Notes: generated by a model not told the origin, from the sequence alone. Counted from the first letter of the stretch, positions 51,438 through 60,838 are shown. The stretch is DNA of 64,000 nucleotides from Erwinia sp. JUb26 (GCF_003751505.1 NZ_RJVB01000004.1:62001-126000); one strand, 5' to 3'. Numbers and translations: made by a program.

Positions 51438-54400
51438 GTTCACTCCCGGACGTGCCTCCCTCCTTTGAATCCAATACGCTGACCCTGCCTGACGATCTCG
51501 TCATTACCTCGCTGGCGCAGGAGGGCAACAGCGAATGGTTTTTATGCCGCAGCCCCTCATTGGGCGAAGAGTTTGTCCTCACCGCTGCCGCCAGCGAAGC
51601 CGTCCAGTTTCAGGTTTCGCAGCTGCTTAAAAACGAATACCTGCTGCGAGACAATCTCTCTACGCAATGGGCGTTGAAGCCATCAGCACATACGCTCTAC
51701 CGCGGCCGCTACGCGCTGATTTATCCGATTTTCGCCTATCAGACGCTGGCCGAAGTGATGCGCGTGCGAAGGCCGTCGCTGAGCAACTTCCTGCACAGCG
51801 CGGCGATGATGGCCAACACGCTGGGAATGATGCATCAGCAGGGGCTGATCCACGGCGATATCAAACCGGCGCATTTTTTTGTCACCGAAGCAGGGGGATG
51901 TAAACTCGGTGGCTTCGGGCTCGCGTGCCCTTCTTCTGAAGTTTTACTGCAAACACAGCTGCCTGCCTCAGGCGGTACGCTGGCTTATATGTCGCCGGAA
52001 CACACCACGCGCACGACCCAGCGGGTGAGTAGCCTGAGCGATCTCTATAGCCTCGGCATTGTGATGTACGAGCTGCTGACCGGCAAACTGCCTTTTGGCA
52101 CGCCGGGCGCCGGGCATTCCGAGTGGGTGCATCACCACATTGCCTCCGAGCCGCTGCCCCCTGAGCGGGTGCGTCACGATGTGCCTGCTGTCCTCTCGGC
52201 CATCATTCTGCGTTTACTGTCCAAATCACCGGAGCATCGCTATCAGAGTGCCGAAGGGCTACAGGCCGATCTGCGCCGCTGCCTGTCTATCATCACCCCC
52301 GAAGGGCACATTGAGCACTTTGACCTCGGCTCGCAGGATCTGCCGCAGACCGGGCCGTATTCGGATGCGATGTACTACGATCATCCCCAGGCTCAGGAGG
52401 TGCTGGACGCTTTCGAACGGTTCAGCAACAGCGGTAAGCACAAACTGGTGATGATTGACGGTGCGCTGGGCTCGGGGAAAACGTCGCTCATCGCTTCGGC
52501 AGCGAAAAAACTGCAGCAAAAGAAACTGTTGCTGACGGTAGTGAAAGCCGACCGGCATTCGCCCATTTTGCCGCACGGCATTCTCATCTCCGCAATTCGC
52601 ACGTTAACTCTGCAGCTGATGGGCCTGCCTGCGGCGGATGTCGCCCGCTGGCGTGCGCATTTTACCCGCCTGCTGGGCGACTACAGCGAACTGGCAATCC
52701 ACTTCTTCCCCGAACTGGGCGTATTGCTGAATCAGAAGGGGCACTTCGCGGCGGATATCCACTCGCTGGATGCCCGCGATCGCTTCAATACGATGGCCTG
52801 CAGCATGATCAAAGCGTTTGCCACTCCCGGCAGGCCGCTGGTGATGATGATTGACGATATTCACTGGGCGGATCGCGCCAGCCTGGGGCTGCTGCAAAAT
52901 TTGCTTAGCCAGAGCGAAGATATCCCGCTGATGGTCGTCGTCGGGCATCGGGATCTTGCCTCTATGCCCTGCCAGACGATGCGCGAGCTGCTGGCAAAAC
53001 TGCGCGCTTCGGCAGTGCGGGTGAGCGACATTACGCCGCAGATTCTGAGCATCAAACAAATTGCCCGCAGGCTGGCGGGGATGTTTCACGTGCGGGCGTC
53101 TGCCACCTGCGAACTGGCGCGGGTCGTTCATGAAAAAACGGGCGGCAATCCGCTGTTTACTCAGGAATTTATACGCCAGGCGGTGCAGCATGGTTTGATT
53201 AGCCACCGTAAATTCCCGTTGACCTGGCACTATGATCTCGACGCCATCAAGGCCTGCCAGTACACCGAAAATGTTGCCAGCCTGGTTTTACAGCGCATGG
53301 AGATTGTGCCGGACATTACCCGACAGGTACTGAGCAGCATCGCATGCCTTGGCGGTTCCGGCGGGCTGAGTCTGCCCGGCAAGGTGCTGAATCTGACGCA
53401 GGAAGAGATCCGCATGCATCTTTTGCCTGCGGTAGTGGCGCAGTTAATCACGCTGAACAACGATGACTATGCCTTTACTCACGACCGCGTACAGGAAGCG
53501 GCAATCAATCTGATTGATACGGATGAAAAAGATCGTCTGCACTTTCGCGCCGCCAGCCTGCTGGCCGAGCGGGCCAATGAGGATCTCAGCAACGATGCGC
53601 TGTTCCGGGTCGTTCACCATGTGGCCGCGATTAAAAACACCGAGCTGCTTCATCAGAGCGCGAGCCGGTATCGTCAGCTGATTCTGCTGGCGACCCGTCG
53701 GGCTAAAAACACCGGTGATTACGTTTCAGCGCTGCGGTTTTTACAGGCTACCCAGCGGCTGAATGCACCGCTGACGCCCGAAGAAGATTTCACCTTTACG
53801 CTGGAAGCGGCAGAGTGCGAATTTTTACACGGCAACCTGTCGACCGCGCAGCGACACTGCACGCGGCTGCTTAGCGCGCCGGGAAATCCCACCGATAAAG
53901 CCATTGCCGCCTGCATGATGGCGGAAATTCATATGCGGCAGTCGGACAGCCAGCTGGCGCTGGAAACGGCAATTGCCTGGCTGGCGGTCTTCGGCATTCA
54001 CCTGAATCGGGAGCCGGATAAAGCCGAATGCGATGCTGCCCGTATTAAACTCAAGCAACAGGTCGGTAAAAATCCCTATACCCGCCTCAGACCGCTGCCG
54101 CTGATGGCGTGCCGTAAGACAGAAGCGATTATGAATTTGATGGCCAGCGCCTGCATGTTTGCTGCGTTTGTCAGTCCACGGCTGCACTTCATGATCGTTT
54201 GCAAGATGCTGCATCTGACGATGGATCGCGGGATGACCGGCGCGTCAACATTTGCACTGTCCTGGTATGGGGTGCTGTGTGGCGATCACTACAACGAGTA
54301 CAGCCGGGGATTTGCCAGCACGCTGCTGGCCCGGGAACTGGTCTATAAACACGACTTCACCAGTTTCAAAGCGCGCACGCTGCTGCCGCTGGACCAGGTC

Positions 54401-57001
54401 AGTATCTGGACCATGCCAACCACCTATTCTATCGACTGCGCCAAAACCACCTTCGACACCGCCGTGGCCGTGGGCGATCGCACCTCTGCCTGCCTTGCCC
54501 TGCGCCATCTGGTGATGAATTATTTAACGCGAGGCGATCACCTGGAAGGGGTGCAGACCTCCATCGAGCGTGGTCTGGCGTACGTCAGTAAGGCGCAGTA
54601 CCGTGACGTTGAAGTGATTTTGCAAATGCAGCGCGACTATGTGCTGTTTCTGCGCTTTGCCGGGGATGCGCCGCTGTCCGGGAAAAACTTCCAGCCGCAG
54701 CCCATTTTGCAGATGAAACCCGGCACCGGCATTGAACCTATTCTTTTGATGCAGTTCTGGTCATGGCTGTATCAGGGCATGGCTCACTTTTTCGCCGGGG
54801 AATATGCCTGCGCAGCGGACTGTTTTGCCCAGGCCGCGCCGCTCACCGGTTCCATTCCCGGGCACATTCACCGGCTCGATTTTCATCTCTACAGTGCGCT
54901 GTCGGTAACGATTCCGCTGACCTCGCACACCTGCACCGATGACGATCGGCAGTTTGTTGCCGCACACTATGAAATGATTGCCACCTGGGCCACTGAAAAC
55001 CCGCGGACCTTTGCCGATAAAGCCGGACTGCTGCGCGCGGAAATGCTGCGGCTGGAAGGGGATTCTCTACAGGCTGCCCAGCAGTATGAGCTGGCGATAA
55101 CGCTGTCGCGCGAAGGCCGTTTTGATCATATCAACGGCCTGGCCTGTGAATTGGCCGCAAGCTATGCAAGCACCTGCGGCCTGAGCGTGGCGGCGGATGG
55201 CTATATCAAAGGCGCTATCGCCGCCTGGGAACGTTGGGGAGCCGGGGCTAAAGTCCGACAGCTTGAGCTGCGCTATCCGCATCATGCCTCTTCCCACCGT
55301 CATGCCGCCTTTAGCACGGTGCCGTTCGAGCAGAGCGCCGAGTTGAGCGATTTGCAAAGTGTGATTACCGCGGTGCGTGCGCTGACCGAGGAGATCAACC
55401 TCGACCGGCTGATCAACACGCTGATGATGATGCTGCTGGAAAGAGCGGGTGCCCAGCACTGCCTGTTGATCAGACTGTTGGACGGCAGCGTGCCGGAAAT
55501 TGAAGCGCGAGCCACCACCACGGCTGACGGTATTCGGGTGAAAATCGTTCAGCAAACGCCGCTGGCAACGGACCTGCCGCTGTCGGTACTGTCGGCGGTG
55601 ATCCGCACCGGGCAGGAGATCCGCACCGGCAAACCGGAGGTCTTCAGCCCGTTCAGCCAGGATCCGTATCTGGTGGCATCCGGCGCGGCGGTGATGTGTG
55701 TGCCGATGTTTAAGCAGGCGCGGATGGTCGGGGTGTTGTATCTGGAAAACCGATTGATGCCGGATGTATTTACCGCCGAACATTCGCGCGTGGTGTCGAT
55801 GCTGGGGGCGCAGGCCGCCGTCTCGCTGGAAACCGCACGGCTGTATGCCGAACTGATGGAGGAGAACGTTAACCGCCGTCGTGTTGAAAAGCAGCTGCGC
55901 GCCAGCCAGACCTCGCTGATCATGGGAGAAAAAATCAGCCACACCGGCACCTGGCACTGGAATCTGGCAAAAGACCAGATGATGATTTCCGACGAATATC
56001 GGCGGATCCTCGGCCTGCCGCCGGAGCAAAGCAGCCTGTCTATGGCGGAGTTTATGACCATGGTTCATCCTGACGATCATGGCTGCATCAGCGAACTGGT
56101 CAGAGAAAGCGTGATTAACGGGGTCAGCATGCAGGCGGAATTTCGTATTATCCGTCGCGACGGCGAGTGCCGCTATATCAAAGGCATCGGCGACCCGGTA
56201 GAAAACCTGCCCGACGTCAGCGAGTATTTTGGCACCATTTCCGATATCACTTCACAGCGCCTTGCCGAGGATGCCGTGCGTATTGCGCAGGCCGACCTTG
56301 CCCGTGTTTCCCGTGCGACCACGGTGGGGCAGCTTACCGCGTCGATTGCCCACGAGATCAACCAGCCGCTGATGTCGATTGTGGCAAACGCCGGGGCCAG
56401 CATGCGTTGGATAAAACGCGGCCCCGAGCATATGGACAACGCCTGCCGCGGTCTGCAGGAAATTCTGAGCGAAGGAAAACGCGCCGGAGATATCATTCGC
56501 GGGCTTCAGGGGCTGACGCGCAATCAGATTTCTGAGTTTGCTCCCGCTAAACTGCACCACCTCGCGCGGGATATCCTGTCGCTTTCGCGCATGGAGCTGG
56601 AGCGGCGTTGGATTTCACTGGATTTAGATCTGCGTGCGGAGAACGACAATATTTATTGCGAGCGGGTGCAGATCCAACAGGTGCTACTGAATCTGGTGGT
56701 GAATGCCATTGATGCGATGGTTGAAAAAGGCAGAGGATCCAGTGTATTGAAGCTGTCTTCGTCTAATCCCACCCCTGATACGATTCTTTTTGAGGTAGCG
56801 GATAACGGCACCGGCCTGTCGGATGAGGTGATATCGCGTATTTTCGACTCTTTCTATACGACGAAAAAAGAGGGAATGGGGATGGGGCTAACCATCAGCG
56901 AAGGGATCATCAAAAAGCATAAAGGCGAACTGAAAGCGGCGAACCGGGCCGGTGGCGGCAGTAAATTCTGGTTCGCGCTGCCAACGGAAGCGGAAGGCTA
57001 A
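51434..57001 (+). CDS. Giant sensor: kinase-like / AAA ATPase / helical / GAF / PAS / histidine kinase
   Basis: A 1855-residue cytoplasmic sensor. Domains in order: Ser/Thr kinase-like (about 1-290, HGDIKP at 140-145), AAA-type ATPase (Walker A GSGKTS about 345-350, Walker B LVMMIDDIHW about 469-478), long helical repeat region (about 600-1290), GAF (about 1318-1475), PAS (about 1498-1612), HisKA with phospho-His about 1640 in AHEINQP, and HATPase (N-box NLVVNAIDAM about 1752, G-boxes DNGTGLS and GMGMGLT). In the kinase-like domain the DFG motif reads GFG (160-162) and no VAIK lysine is evident (EEFVLTAA), so it is probably a pseudokinase. Start at 51434 overlaps the receiver gene. Confidence 0.92.
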   Translation: MSSLPDVPPSFESNTLTLPDDLVITSLAQEGNSEWFLCRSPSLGEEFVLTAAASEAVQFQVSQLLKNEYLLRDNLSTQWALKPSAHTLYRGRYALIYPIFAYQTLAEVMRVRRPSLSNFLHSAAMMANTLGMMHQQGLIHGDIKPAHFFVTEAGGCKLGGFGLACPSSEVLLQTQLPASGGTLAYMSPEHTTRTTQRVSSLSDLYSLGIVMYELLTGKLPFGTPGAGHSEWVHHHIASEPLPPERVRHDVPAVLSAIILRLLSKSPEHRYQSAEGLQADLRRCLSIITPEGHIEHFDLGSQDLPQTGPYSDAMYYDHPQAQEVLDAFERFSNSGKHKLVMIDGALGSGKTSLIASAAKKLQQKKLLLTVVKADRHSPILPHGILISAIRTLTLQLMGLPAADVARWRAHFTRLLGDYSELAIHFFPELGVLLNQKGHFAADIHSLDARDRFNTMACSMIKAFATPGRPLVMMIDDIHWADRASLGLLQNLLSQSEDIPLMVVVGHRDLASMPCQTMRELLAKLRASAVRVSDITPQILSIKQIARRLAGMFHVRASATCELARVVHEKTGGNPLFTQEFIRQAVQHGLISHRKFPLTWHYDLDAIKACQYTENVASLVLQRMEIVPDITRQVLSSIACLGGSGGLSLPGKVLNLTQEEIRMHLLPAVVAQLITLNNDDYAFTHDRVQEAAINLIDTDEKDRLHFRAASLLAERANEDLSNDALFRVVHHVAAIKNTELLHQSASRYRQLILLATRRAKNTGDYVSALRFLQATQRLNAPLTPEEDFTFTLEAAECEFLHGNLSTAQRHCTRLLSAPGNPTDKAIAACMMAEIHMRQSDSQLALETAIAWLAVFGIHLNREPDKAECDAARIKLKQQVGKNPYTRLRPLPLMACRKTEAIMNLMASACMFAAFVSPRLHFMIVCKMLHLTMDRGMTGASTFALSWYGVLCGDHYNEYSRGFASTLLARELVYKHDFTSFKARTLLPLDQVSIWTMPTTYSIDCAKTTFDTAVAVGDRTSACLALRHLVMNYLTRGDHLEGVQTSIERGLAYVSKAQYRDVEVILQMQRDYVLFLRFAGDAPLSGKNFQPQPILQMKPGTGIEPILLMQFWSWLYQGMAHFFAGEYACAADCFAQAAPLTGSIPGHIHRLDFHLYSALSVTIPLTSHTCTDDDRQFVAAHYEMIATWATENPRTFADKAGLLRAEMLRLEGDSLQAAQQYELAITLSREGRFDHINGLACELAASYASTCGLSVAADGYIKGAIAAWERWGAGAKVRQLELRYPHHASSHRHAAFSTVPFEQSAELSDLQSVITAVRALTEEINLDRLINTLMMMLLERAGAQHCLLIRLLDGSVPEIEARATTTADGIRVKIVQQTPLATDLPLSVLSAVIRTGQEIRTGKPEVFSPFSQDPYLVASGAAVMCVPMFKQARMVGVLYLENRLMPDVFTAEHSRVVSMLGAQAAVSLETARLYAELMEENVNRRRVEKQLRASQTSLIMGEKISHTGTWHWNLAKDQMMISDEYRRILGLPPEQSSLSMAEFMTMVHPDDHGCISELVRESVINGVSMQAEFRIIRRDGECRYIKGIGDPVENLPDVSEYFGTISDITSQRLAEDAVRIAQADLARVSRATTVGQLTASIAHEINQPLMSIVANAGASMRWIKRGPEHMDNACRGLQEILSEGKRAGDIIRGLQGLTRNQISEFAPAKLHHLARDILSLSRMELERRWISLDLDLRAENDNIYCERVQIQQVLLNLVVNAIDAMVEKGRGSSVLKLSSSNPTPDTILFEVADNGTGLSDEVISRIFDSFYTTKKEGMGMGLTISEGIIKKHKGELKAANRAGGGSKFWFALPTEAEG

Positions 57002-57008
57002 CATCCTG

Positions 57009-57032
57009 TTCCCTGAGGATGAGCTCAGGGAA
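57009..57032. terminator. Hairpin between convergent kinase and regulator genes
   Basis: TTCCCTGAG (57009-57017) and CTCAGGGAA (57024-57032), 9-bp stem, six-base loop, no long T-run. Confidence 0.5.
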
Positions 57033-57062
57033 TTCACTGATTGCGGACGCTGTGGGGAACGC

Positions 57063-57683
57063 TTAGCGGCTGGCCGACTTTACGATGCTGAGCCGCTCGG
57101 CGGCCCTGACCAGGTCTGATAGCGAACGCACCTGCATTTTCTCCATCACCCTGCGCTTATGCACCTTGGCGGTGATCTCACTGACGCCCATCTCGGCGGC
57201 AATCTGCTTGTTCTGCAAACCCCCAATCGCCAGCAGCATGACCTCGTTTTCACGGGGTGTCAGCGTCAAATGCCGTTCGGTTAATGCCAGCTTCTCGCGG
57301 GCAGTTTCCATACCCTGTTCAGATATTCGCAGCGCTTCCGCTACGGCCTGCAGCAGATGATCGGGATCGACCGGTTTGGTTAAGAATTCGCAGGCTCCGG
57401 CTTTCATTGCCTTAACCGTGATGGGAATCGTACCGAATCCGGTGAGAAAGATGGTCGGAATTGAATAGCCGCGATCGCTGAGCGCGCGCGTAACATCAAA
57501 GCCGTCAGCGCCGGGCATATTGATATCCACAACCAGACAGCACGGCCCGGAAGAGAGTGATTCCGCGAGGAAAGACTGAGGAGAGGTATACGGTGCGACA
57601 CGATAATCTGCGGATTCAAGCAGGTTGGTCAGTGCAGTGATAACCGATGCATCATCATCAACAAGATAAACGGTGTGATTCAT
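57063..57683 (-). CDS. FixJ/NarL-type response regulator with LuxR HTH
   Basis: A 206-residue two-domain regulator: receiver (phospho-Asp53 in VVDINMPG, Lys103 in LTKPVD) and a C-terminal LuxR-type helix-turn-helix ('LTPRENEVMLLAIGG', 'NKQIAAEMGVSEITAKVHKR'). Convergent with the giant kinase, it is the obvious DNA-binding partner. Start at 57683 (MNHTVY) gives the usual FixJ N-terminus; an in-frame ATG at 57731 cannot be excluded because neither has a strong ribosome binding site. Confidence 0.92.
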   Translation of the reverse strand: MNHTVYLVDDDASVITALTNLLESADYRVAPYTSPQSFLAESLSSGPCCLVVDINMPGADGFDVTRALSDRGYSIPTIFLTGFGTIPITVKAMKAGACEFLTKPVDPDHLLQAVAEALRISEQGMETAREKLALTERHLTLTPRENEVMLLAIGGLQNKQIAAEMGVSEITAKVHKRRVMEKMQVRSLSDLVRAAERLSIVKSASR

Positions 57684-58423
57684 TGGCGGATTCTCAATTG
57701 ATGTTGTGTCCGTAACGAAAATGTCATGCACCGATGAGGTGCAAAATAATGGATGTCTGTAAGTGTTATATAAAGAAATCGTGATTTTATTATTAAATAC
57801 TATACTAACTTTCTGTAAATGACGACAGTTTTCATTTCCGCCTGTCAGTTTGTAACGCCATGAAAGTATGAAGAAAGTTATTTTCTTAAGTCGTATAATT
57901 GTAAATCACCGAGCCGTGATGAATATTGCAAAATATTTCTCAGCGACGGAGAGATATTTCTTATAGGATTTATCTTAGGTGGAGTGGAGGGCTTTTTCCG
58001 CAAACAGTTAAATATTATTATTCAAACAGCATGCTCATTCTGAAACGTACCGGACGTTATTTTAATATTGTTACACGACAATATTATCCGCGATAAGCGA
58101 AGGGAATAGAGTAGATTGTCATTTTCTGCATAATTAACATTCGAATCGATCATAAAATTAACGCCTTACGATGACGTTTGATACTGCCGGGCTTATCTGC
58201 GTCAATGCTGAAAAAAAACAGAGATATAGGCGGATTGCGGTAGGGGAAAGGTGTAAAAAATCAGCGTGAAGTTTTTCTTATCATTAACAAGCAAGAGGGG
58301 TAAGGACGATGCAACAGAGAGGAACGTTCAGACACAAACCCATGCAGGGCGAGGAACAGGTCTAACCTCAACATCGCCATCGCGTGGGATTTACTGCTAT
58401 CAAACAGCCAGGATTATTCGTTG
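57684..58423. other. 740-base AT-rich intergenic region
   Basis: No firmly supported gene. It holds a 24-bp inverted repeat at 58063-58086 and a possible 18-codon frame at 58309-58365 (MQQRGTFRHK...) behind AAGGA. A longer plus-strand frame from 58266 has an unnatural composition and overlaps the minus-strand small genes; it is not accepted. Confidence 0.5.
58063..58086. repeat. 24-bp inverted repeat in long intergenic region
   Basis: TAATATTGT (58063-58071), TACACG, ACAATATTA (58078-58086): perfect 9-bp arms. It resembles a repressor operator; 380 bases from the regulator start and 440 from the small minus-strand genes' far side, so its target is unclear. Confidence 0.5.
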
Positions 58424-58519
58424 TTATTGCCGATGGGCCTGGCGCGAACGTTTCGCCGATAAGACTGCCATAAACAGGGTGATAAAAGACAGTGCGACCA
58501 GTGTCTTGAGCGTGTTCAT
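58424..58519 (-). CDS. 31-residue small membrane protein
   Basis: A short frame with an excellent ribosome binding site (AAAGGAG, six bases before ATG). The peptide has one hydrophobic helix (residues about 4-21, LKTLVALSFITLFMAVL) and a strongly basic tail (KRSRQAHRQ), so N-out/C-in or peripheral insertion is expected. It lies downstream of the DUF1471 gene on the same strand, with a GCCTGTGA/TCACAGGC hairpin between. Many enterobacterial stress peptides look like this. Function unknown. Confidence 0.6.
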   Translation of the reverse strand: MNTLKTLVALSFITLFMAVLSAKRSRQAHRQ

Positions 58520-58546
58520 ACGTTACTCCTTTTATTCTTCCCGGCC

Positions 58547-58570
58547 GCCTGTGATAAATCGTTCACAGGC
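58547..58570 (-). promoter_or_regulatory. Hairpin between DUF1471 gene and small membrane protein
   Basis: GCCTGTGA (58547-58554) and TCACAGGC (58563-58570), 8-bp stem with 8-base loop, no T-run. It may separate or stabilise the two messages. Confidence 0.5.
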
Positions 58571-58597
58571 GTCAGGAGGGTGTTCCAGTGTGGGGGA

Positions 58598-58807
58598 TTA
58601 TTTAATCAGCTCGGCAGTCACGTAGGCGTGGTTATCAACGCGGGCACCGGTAATTTTATACGTTGCACCACTCTGTTTTGCCTGAGCGGCAACCTTCGCT
58701 TCTGCGGCATCCAGTGTAGAGGCGGTAGCGGTGATGTTTTGCGCCATGCTGCCGAAAGAAACCAGAGCCAGTGCGGATACTGCAACGAAAGTTTTGATAG
58801 ATTTCAT
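58598..58807 (-). CDS. DUF1471 (BhsA/McbA/YhcN) periplasmic peptide
   Basis: A 69-residue exported peptide with signal sequence (1-22, cleavage after SMAQ region) and the DUF1471 pattern: 'STLDAAEAKVAAQAKQSGA' then 'YKITGARVDNHAYVTAELIK'. Family members such as BhsA, McbA and YhcN respond to acid, copper, peroxide or biofilm conditions. GAGGAG lies eight bases upstream of the ATG. Confidence 0.9.
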   Translation of the reverse strand: MKSIKTFVAVSALALVSFGSMAQNITATASTLDAAEAKVAAQAKQSGATYKITGARVDNHAYVTAELIK

Positions 58808-59261
58808 GATTAACTCCTCAGTTGATTTTGTTTATGGTGAGGCGTTTTGCCTCGATGGAATGCATAGTAGACCCGTGCGTGGATGAATAACATCCCTGTC
58901 TTTTGCTGAAGTAAATCAGAAAATTTGAATGATGTGCGGCGAGCGTTTTTTGTTGTCTGATACCGTGCGTTAGCAAGTGTTAAACGACGGTGGGTCCGCT
59001 ATAAAACACCGTGCGTAACAGCGAATGTTTGCGGCAAAGATGTAAAATAAGTGAGTGAAGGAATAACGCCATTATCTCCGTTTTATCGCTAATTCAATTA
59101 TCTCTTCGTATAACTATCTTTCTGTATAACTATCCTTCTGTATAACTTATCTTTCCACGGCACCAGGAAGATAATCATTCTCCATTTTTATCTTACTCAT
59201 TAAGCGAATCACTTCGCCTTAATCACTATCCGAACGTTAAAACGATCGGAATGGAGAAATT
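58808..59261. other. 454-base control region between DUF1471 and AraC-porin genes
   Basis: Divergent promoters. The right part holds three tandem 16-17-bp repeats (59108-59156) and two inverted repeats: ATTAAGCGAA/TTCGCCTTAAT (59199-59223) and TCCG...CGGA around 59229-59250, just before the AraC start. No small gene was accepted. Confidence 0.55.
59108..59156 (+). repeat. Three tandem 16-17-bp repeats upstream of AraC-porin operon
   Basis: GTATAACTATCTTTCT (59108-59123), GTATAACTATCCTTCT (59124-59139), GTATAACTTATCTTTCC (59140-59156). A 16-bp period puts the units on nearly the same DNA face every one and a half turns, as in multimeric activator sites. They end about 105 bases before the AraC-family start codon. 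Confidence 0.8.
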
Positions 59262-59717
59262 ATGCCTATTGTCAGTCCTGCCCGGGAATCGCTGTCCCGT
59301 ACAGAGCAGTATTCGGGAAGGGGGATTAAATCCGTTGTGCAGGACATTATCCCGTGGATTGAAGACAACCTGGACAACGAGCGTATCAGGGTCAGTACGG
59401 TCACTCGCAAAAGCGGCTACGGGCATTCCCACTTCCAGCGCGTGTTCAGAAAACATACGGGCTACAACCTGGCCGAGTATATTCGCACCCGGCGTTTGAT
59501 CCGCGCGGCACAATCGCTGCTGTTTACCAATAAAGACATTATGCAAATTGCATTTGATAACGGCTTTACCAGCCAGCAGACCTTCTCACGGACATTCCGA
59601 AAGTATCTGAATGTGCCTCCCGCCGCATTCAGAAAGAAGCACGCACGCCGATCGTTACAGCGTGACAACAGTCAGGTGATCTTTGCCTGGCGCTGCCTCT
59701 CAGGTGAGGGGCAATGA
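59262..59717 (+). CDS. AraC/MarA-type small transcriptional activator
   Basis: A 151-residue single-domain AraC/XylS protein comparable to MarA/SoxS/Rob DNA-binding domains: first HTH 'VSTVTRKSGYGHSHFQRVFR', second 'IMQIAFDNGFTSQQTFSRTF', with about 25 extra residues at each end. GGAG precedes the ATG. Its last four bases overlap the porin start (ATGA), so regulator and porin are made together; MarA-type regulators usually alter outer membrane permeability. Confidence 0.9.
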   Translation: MPIVSPARESLSRTEQYSGRGIKSVVQDIIPWIEDNLDNERIRVSTVTRKSGYGHSHFQRVFRKHTGYNLAEYIRTRRLIRAAQSLLFTNKDIMQIAFDNGFTSQQTFSRTFRKYLNVPPAAFRKKHARRSLQRDNSQVIFAWRCLSGEGQ

Positions 59718-60838
59718 GAATTCAACAACTGACGCTGCTGGCGTCCTCTATCCTGCTCTCCACGTCGGGTTTCGCGGCTGAAATCTACAATCGCGACGGC
59801 AACCGACTGGAACTGTCCGGGCTAATCTCCGGCCTGCGTTACCTGAGCGATAACAAAAGCGAGGACGGCGACCAGTCCTATATGCGCTTCGGCTTTAAGG
59901 GCGAGACGCAGATTTCCCCGCAGCTGATCGGCTACGGGCAGTGGCAGGCCCAGGTCGATATGAATCAACCCGAAAACAACGGGGCCTCAATGTATACCCG
60001 TTTGGGCTTTGCCGGCATCAAACTGGGTGACTATGGTTCGCTGGATTATGGCCGCAATATCGGTGTGCTGTACGACGCACTGAGCCTGACCGACATGCAG
60101 CCGGAGTTTGACGCGCAGACCTATAACACCGATCAGTTTATGTTTCGCCGTGGCAATAGCCTGGCGACCTACCGTAACAGCAACTTCTTTGGCCTGGTGG
60201 ACGGGCTGAACGTTACGCTCCAGTATCAGGGTAAGAACGACGGCAACGGCGAACCCGGCTCACGCAGCGCACTGCGTCAGAACGGTGACGGCTACGGCAT
60301 GTCGGTGGCCTGGGAATTTGCCGGTGATTTTAAGGCGGTTGGCGCGTTTACTCAGTCCAGACGAACCGGGGCGCAGAACGACTCCGGCAGCGGCATAATG
60401 GGGCAGGGTGAGCGGGCGGAAGCCTATTCCGGCGCGATAAAATATGAAGCTCACGGGCTTTATCTCGCCACGATGTACACGCAGGCGAGGAATGCCTCAC
60501 GCTTTGGCTCCGCCTCAGGGAGTGGGGCATATGGCTATGCTAATCAGTCTGAGATTTTCGAACTGTTTGCCCAGTACAGCTTTGACTCCGGGGTGGTGCC
60601 GTTTATCGCCTATAACCAGGCCCGCGCCAAAAATCTTGGCCGCGCTGCCAGTGGTCAGATCTACGGGAATCAGGATCTGGTGCGGTTTATCGACTTTGGC
60701 GCATCCTGGCTGTTTAACCGCAATATGCAAACCTACGTTGATTACAAACTGAACCTGATCGATAACAGCGACTTCAGCCAGGCCGCAGGCGTGTCGACGG
60801 ATGATGTGCTGGCGGTCGGGCTGGTTTATCAGTTTTGA
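59714..60838 (+). CDS. OmpC/OmpF-type general porin
   Basis: A 374-residue trimeric-porin family protein: signal peptide 1-22 (ending GFAA), 16-strand barrel segments such as 'EIYNRDGNRLELSGLISGLRY' in part, the loop 3-region 'YGSLDYGRNIGVLYDAL' and the C-terminal 'VLAVGLVYQF' with terminal Phe. It lacks the PEFGG motif of classical OmpC/F loop 3 (here MQPEFDAQT), hinting at altered pore properties. Translation is coupled to the AraC gene by a four-base overlap. Confidence 0.92.
   Translation: MRIQQLTLLASSILLSTSGFAAEIYNRDGNRLELSGLISGLRYLSDNKSEDGDQSYMRFGFKGETQISPQLIGYGQWQAQVDMNQPENNGASMYTRLGFAGIKLGDYGSLDYGRNIGVLYDALSLTDMQPEFDAQTYNTDQFMFRRGNSLATYRNSNFFGLVDGLNVTLQYQGKNDGNGEPGSRSALRQNGDGYGMSVAWEFAGDFKAVGAFTQSRRTGAQNDSGSGIMGQGERAEAYSGAIKYEAHGLYLATMYTQARNASRFGSASGSGAYGYANQSEIFELFAQYSFDSGVVPFIAYNQARAKNLGRAASGQIYGNQDLVRFIDFGASWLFNRNMQTYVDYKLNLIDNSDFSQAAGVSTDDVLAVGLVYQF

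Noticed and set aside
58266-58625. 119-codon plus-strand frame in the long intergenic region
   Set aside because: Composition rich in Ser, Arg and Cys with no domain pattern; it overlaps the better supported 31-aa minus-strand gene and the end of the DUF1471 gene.
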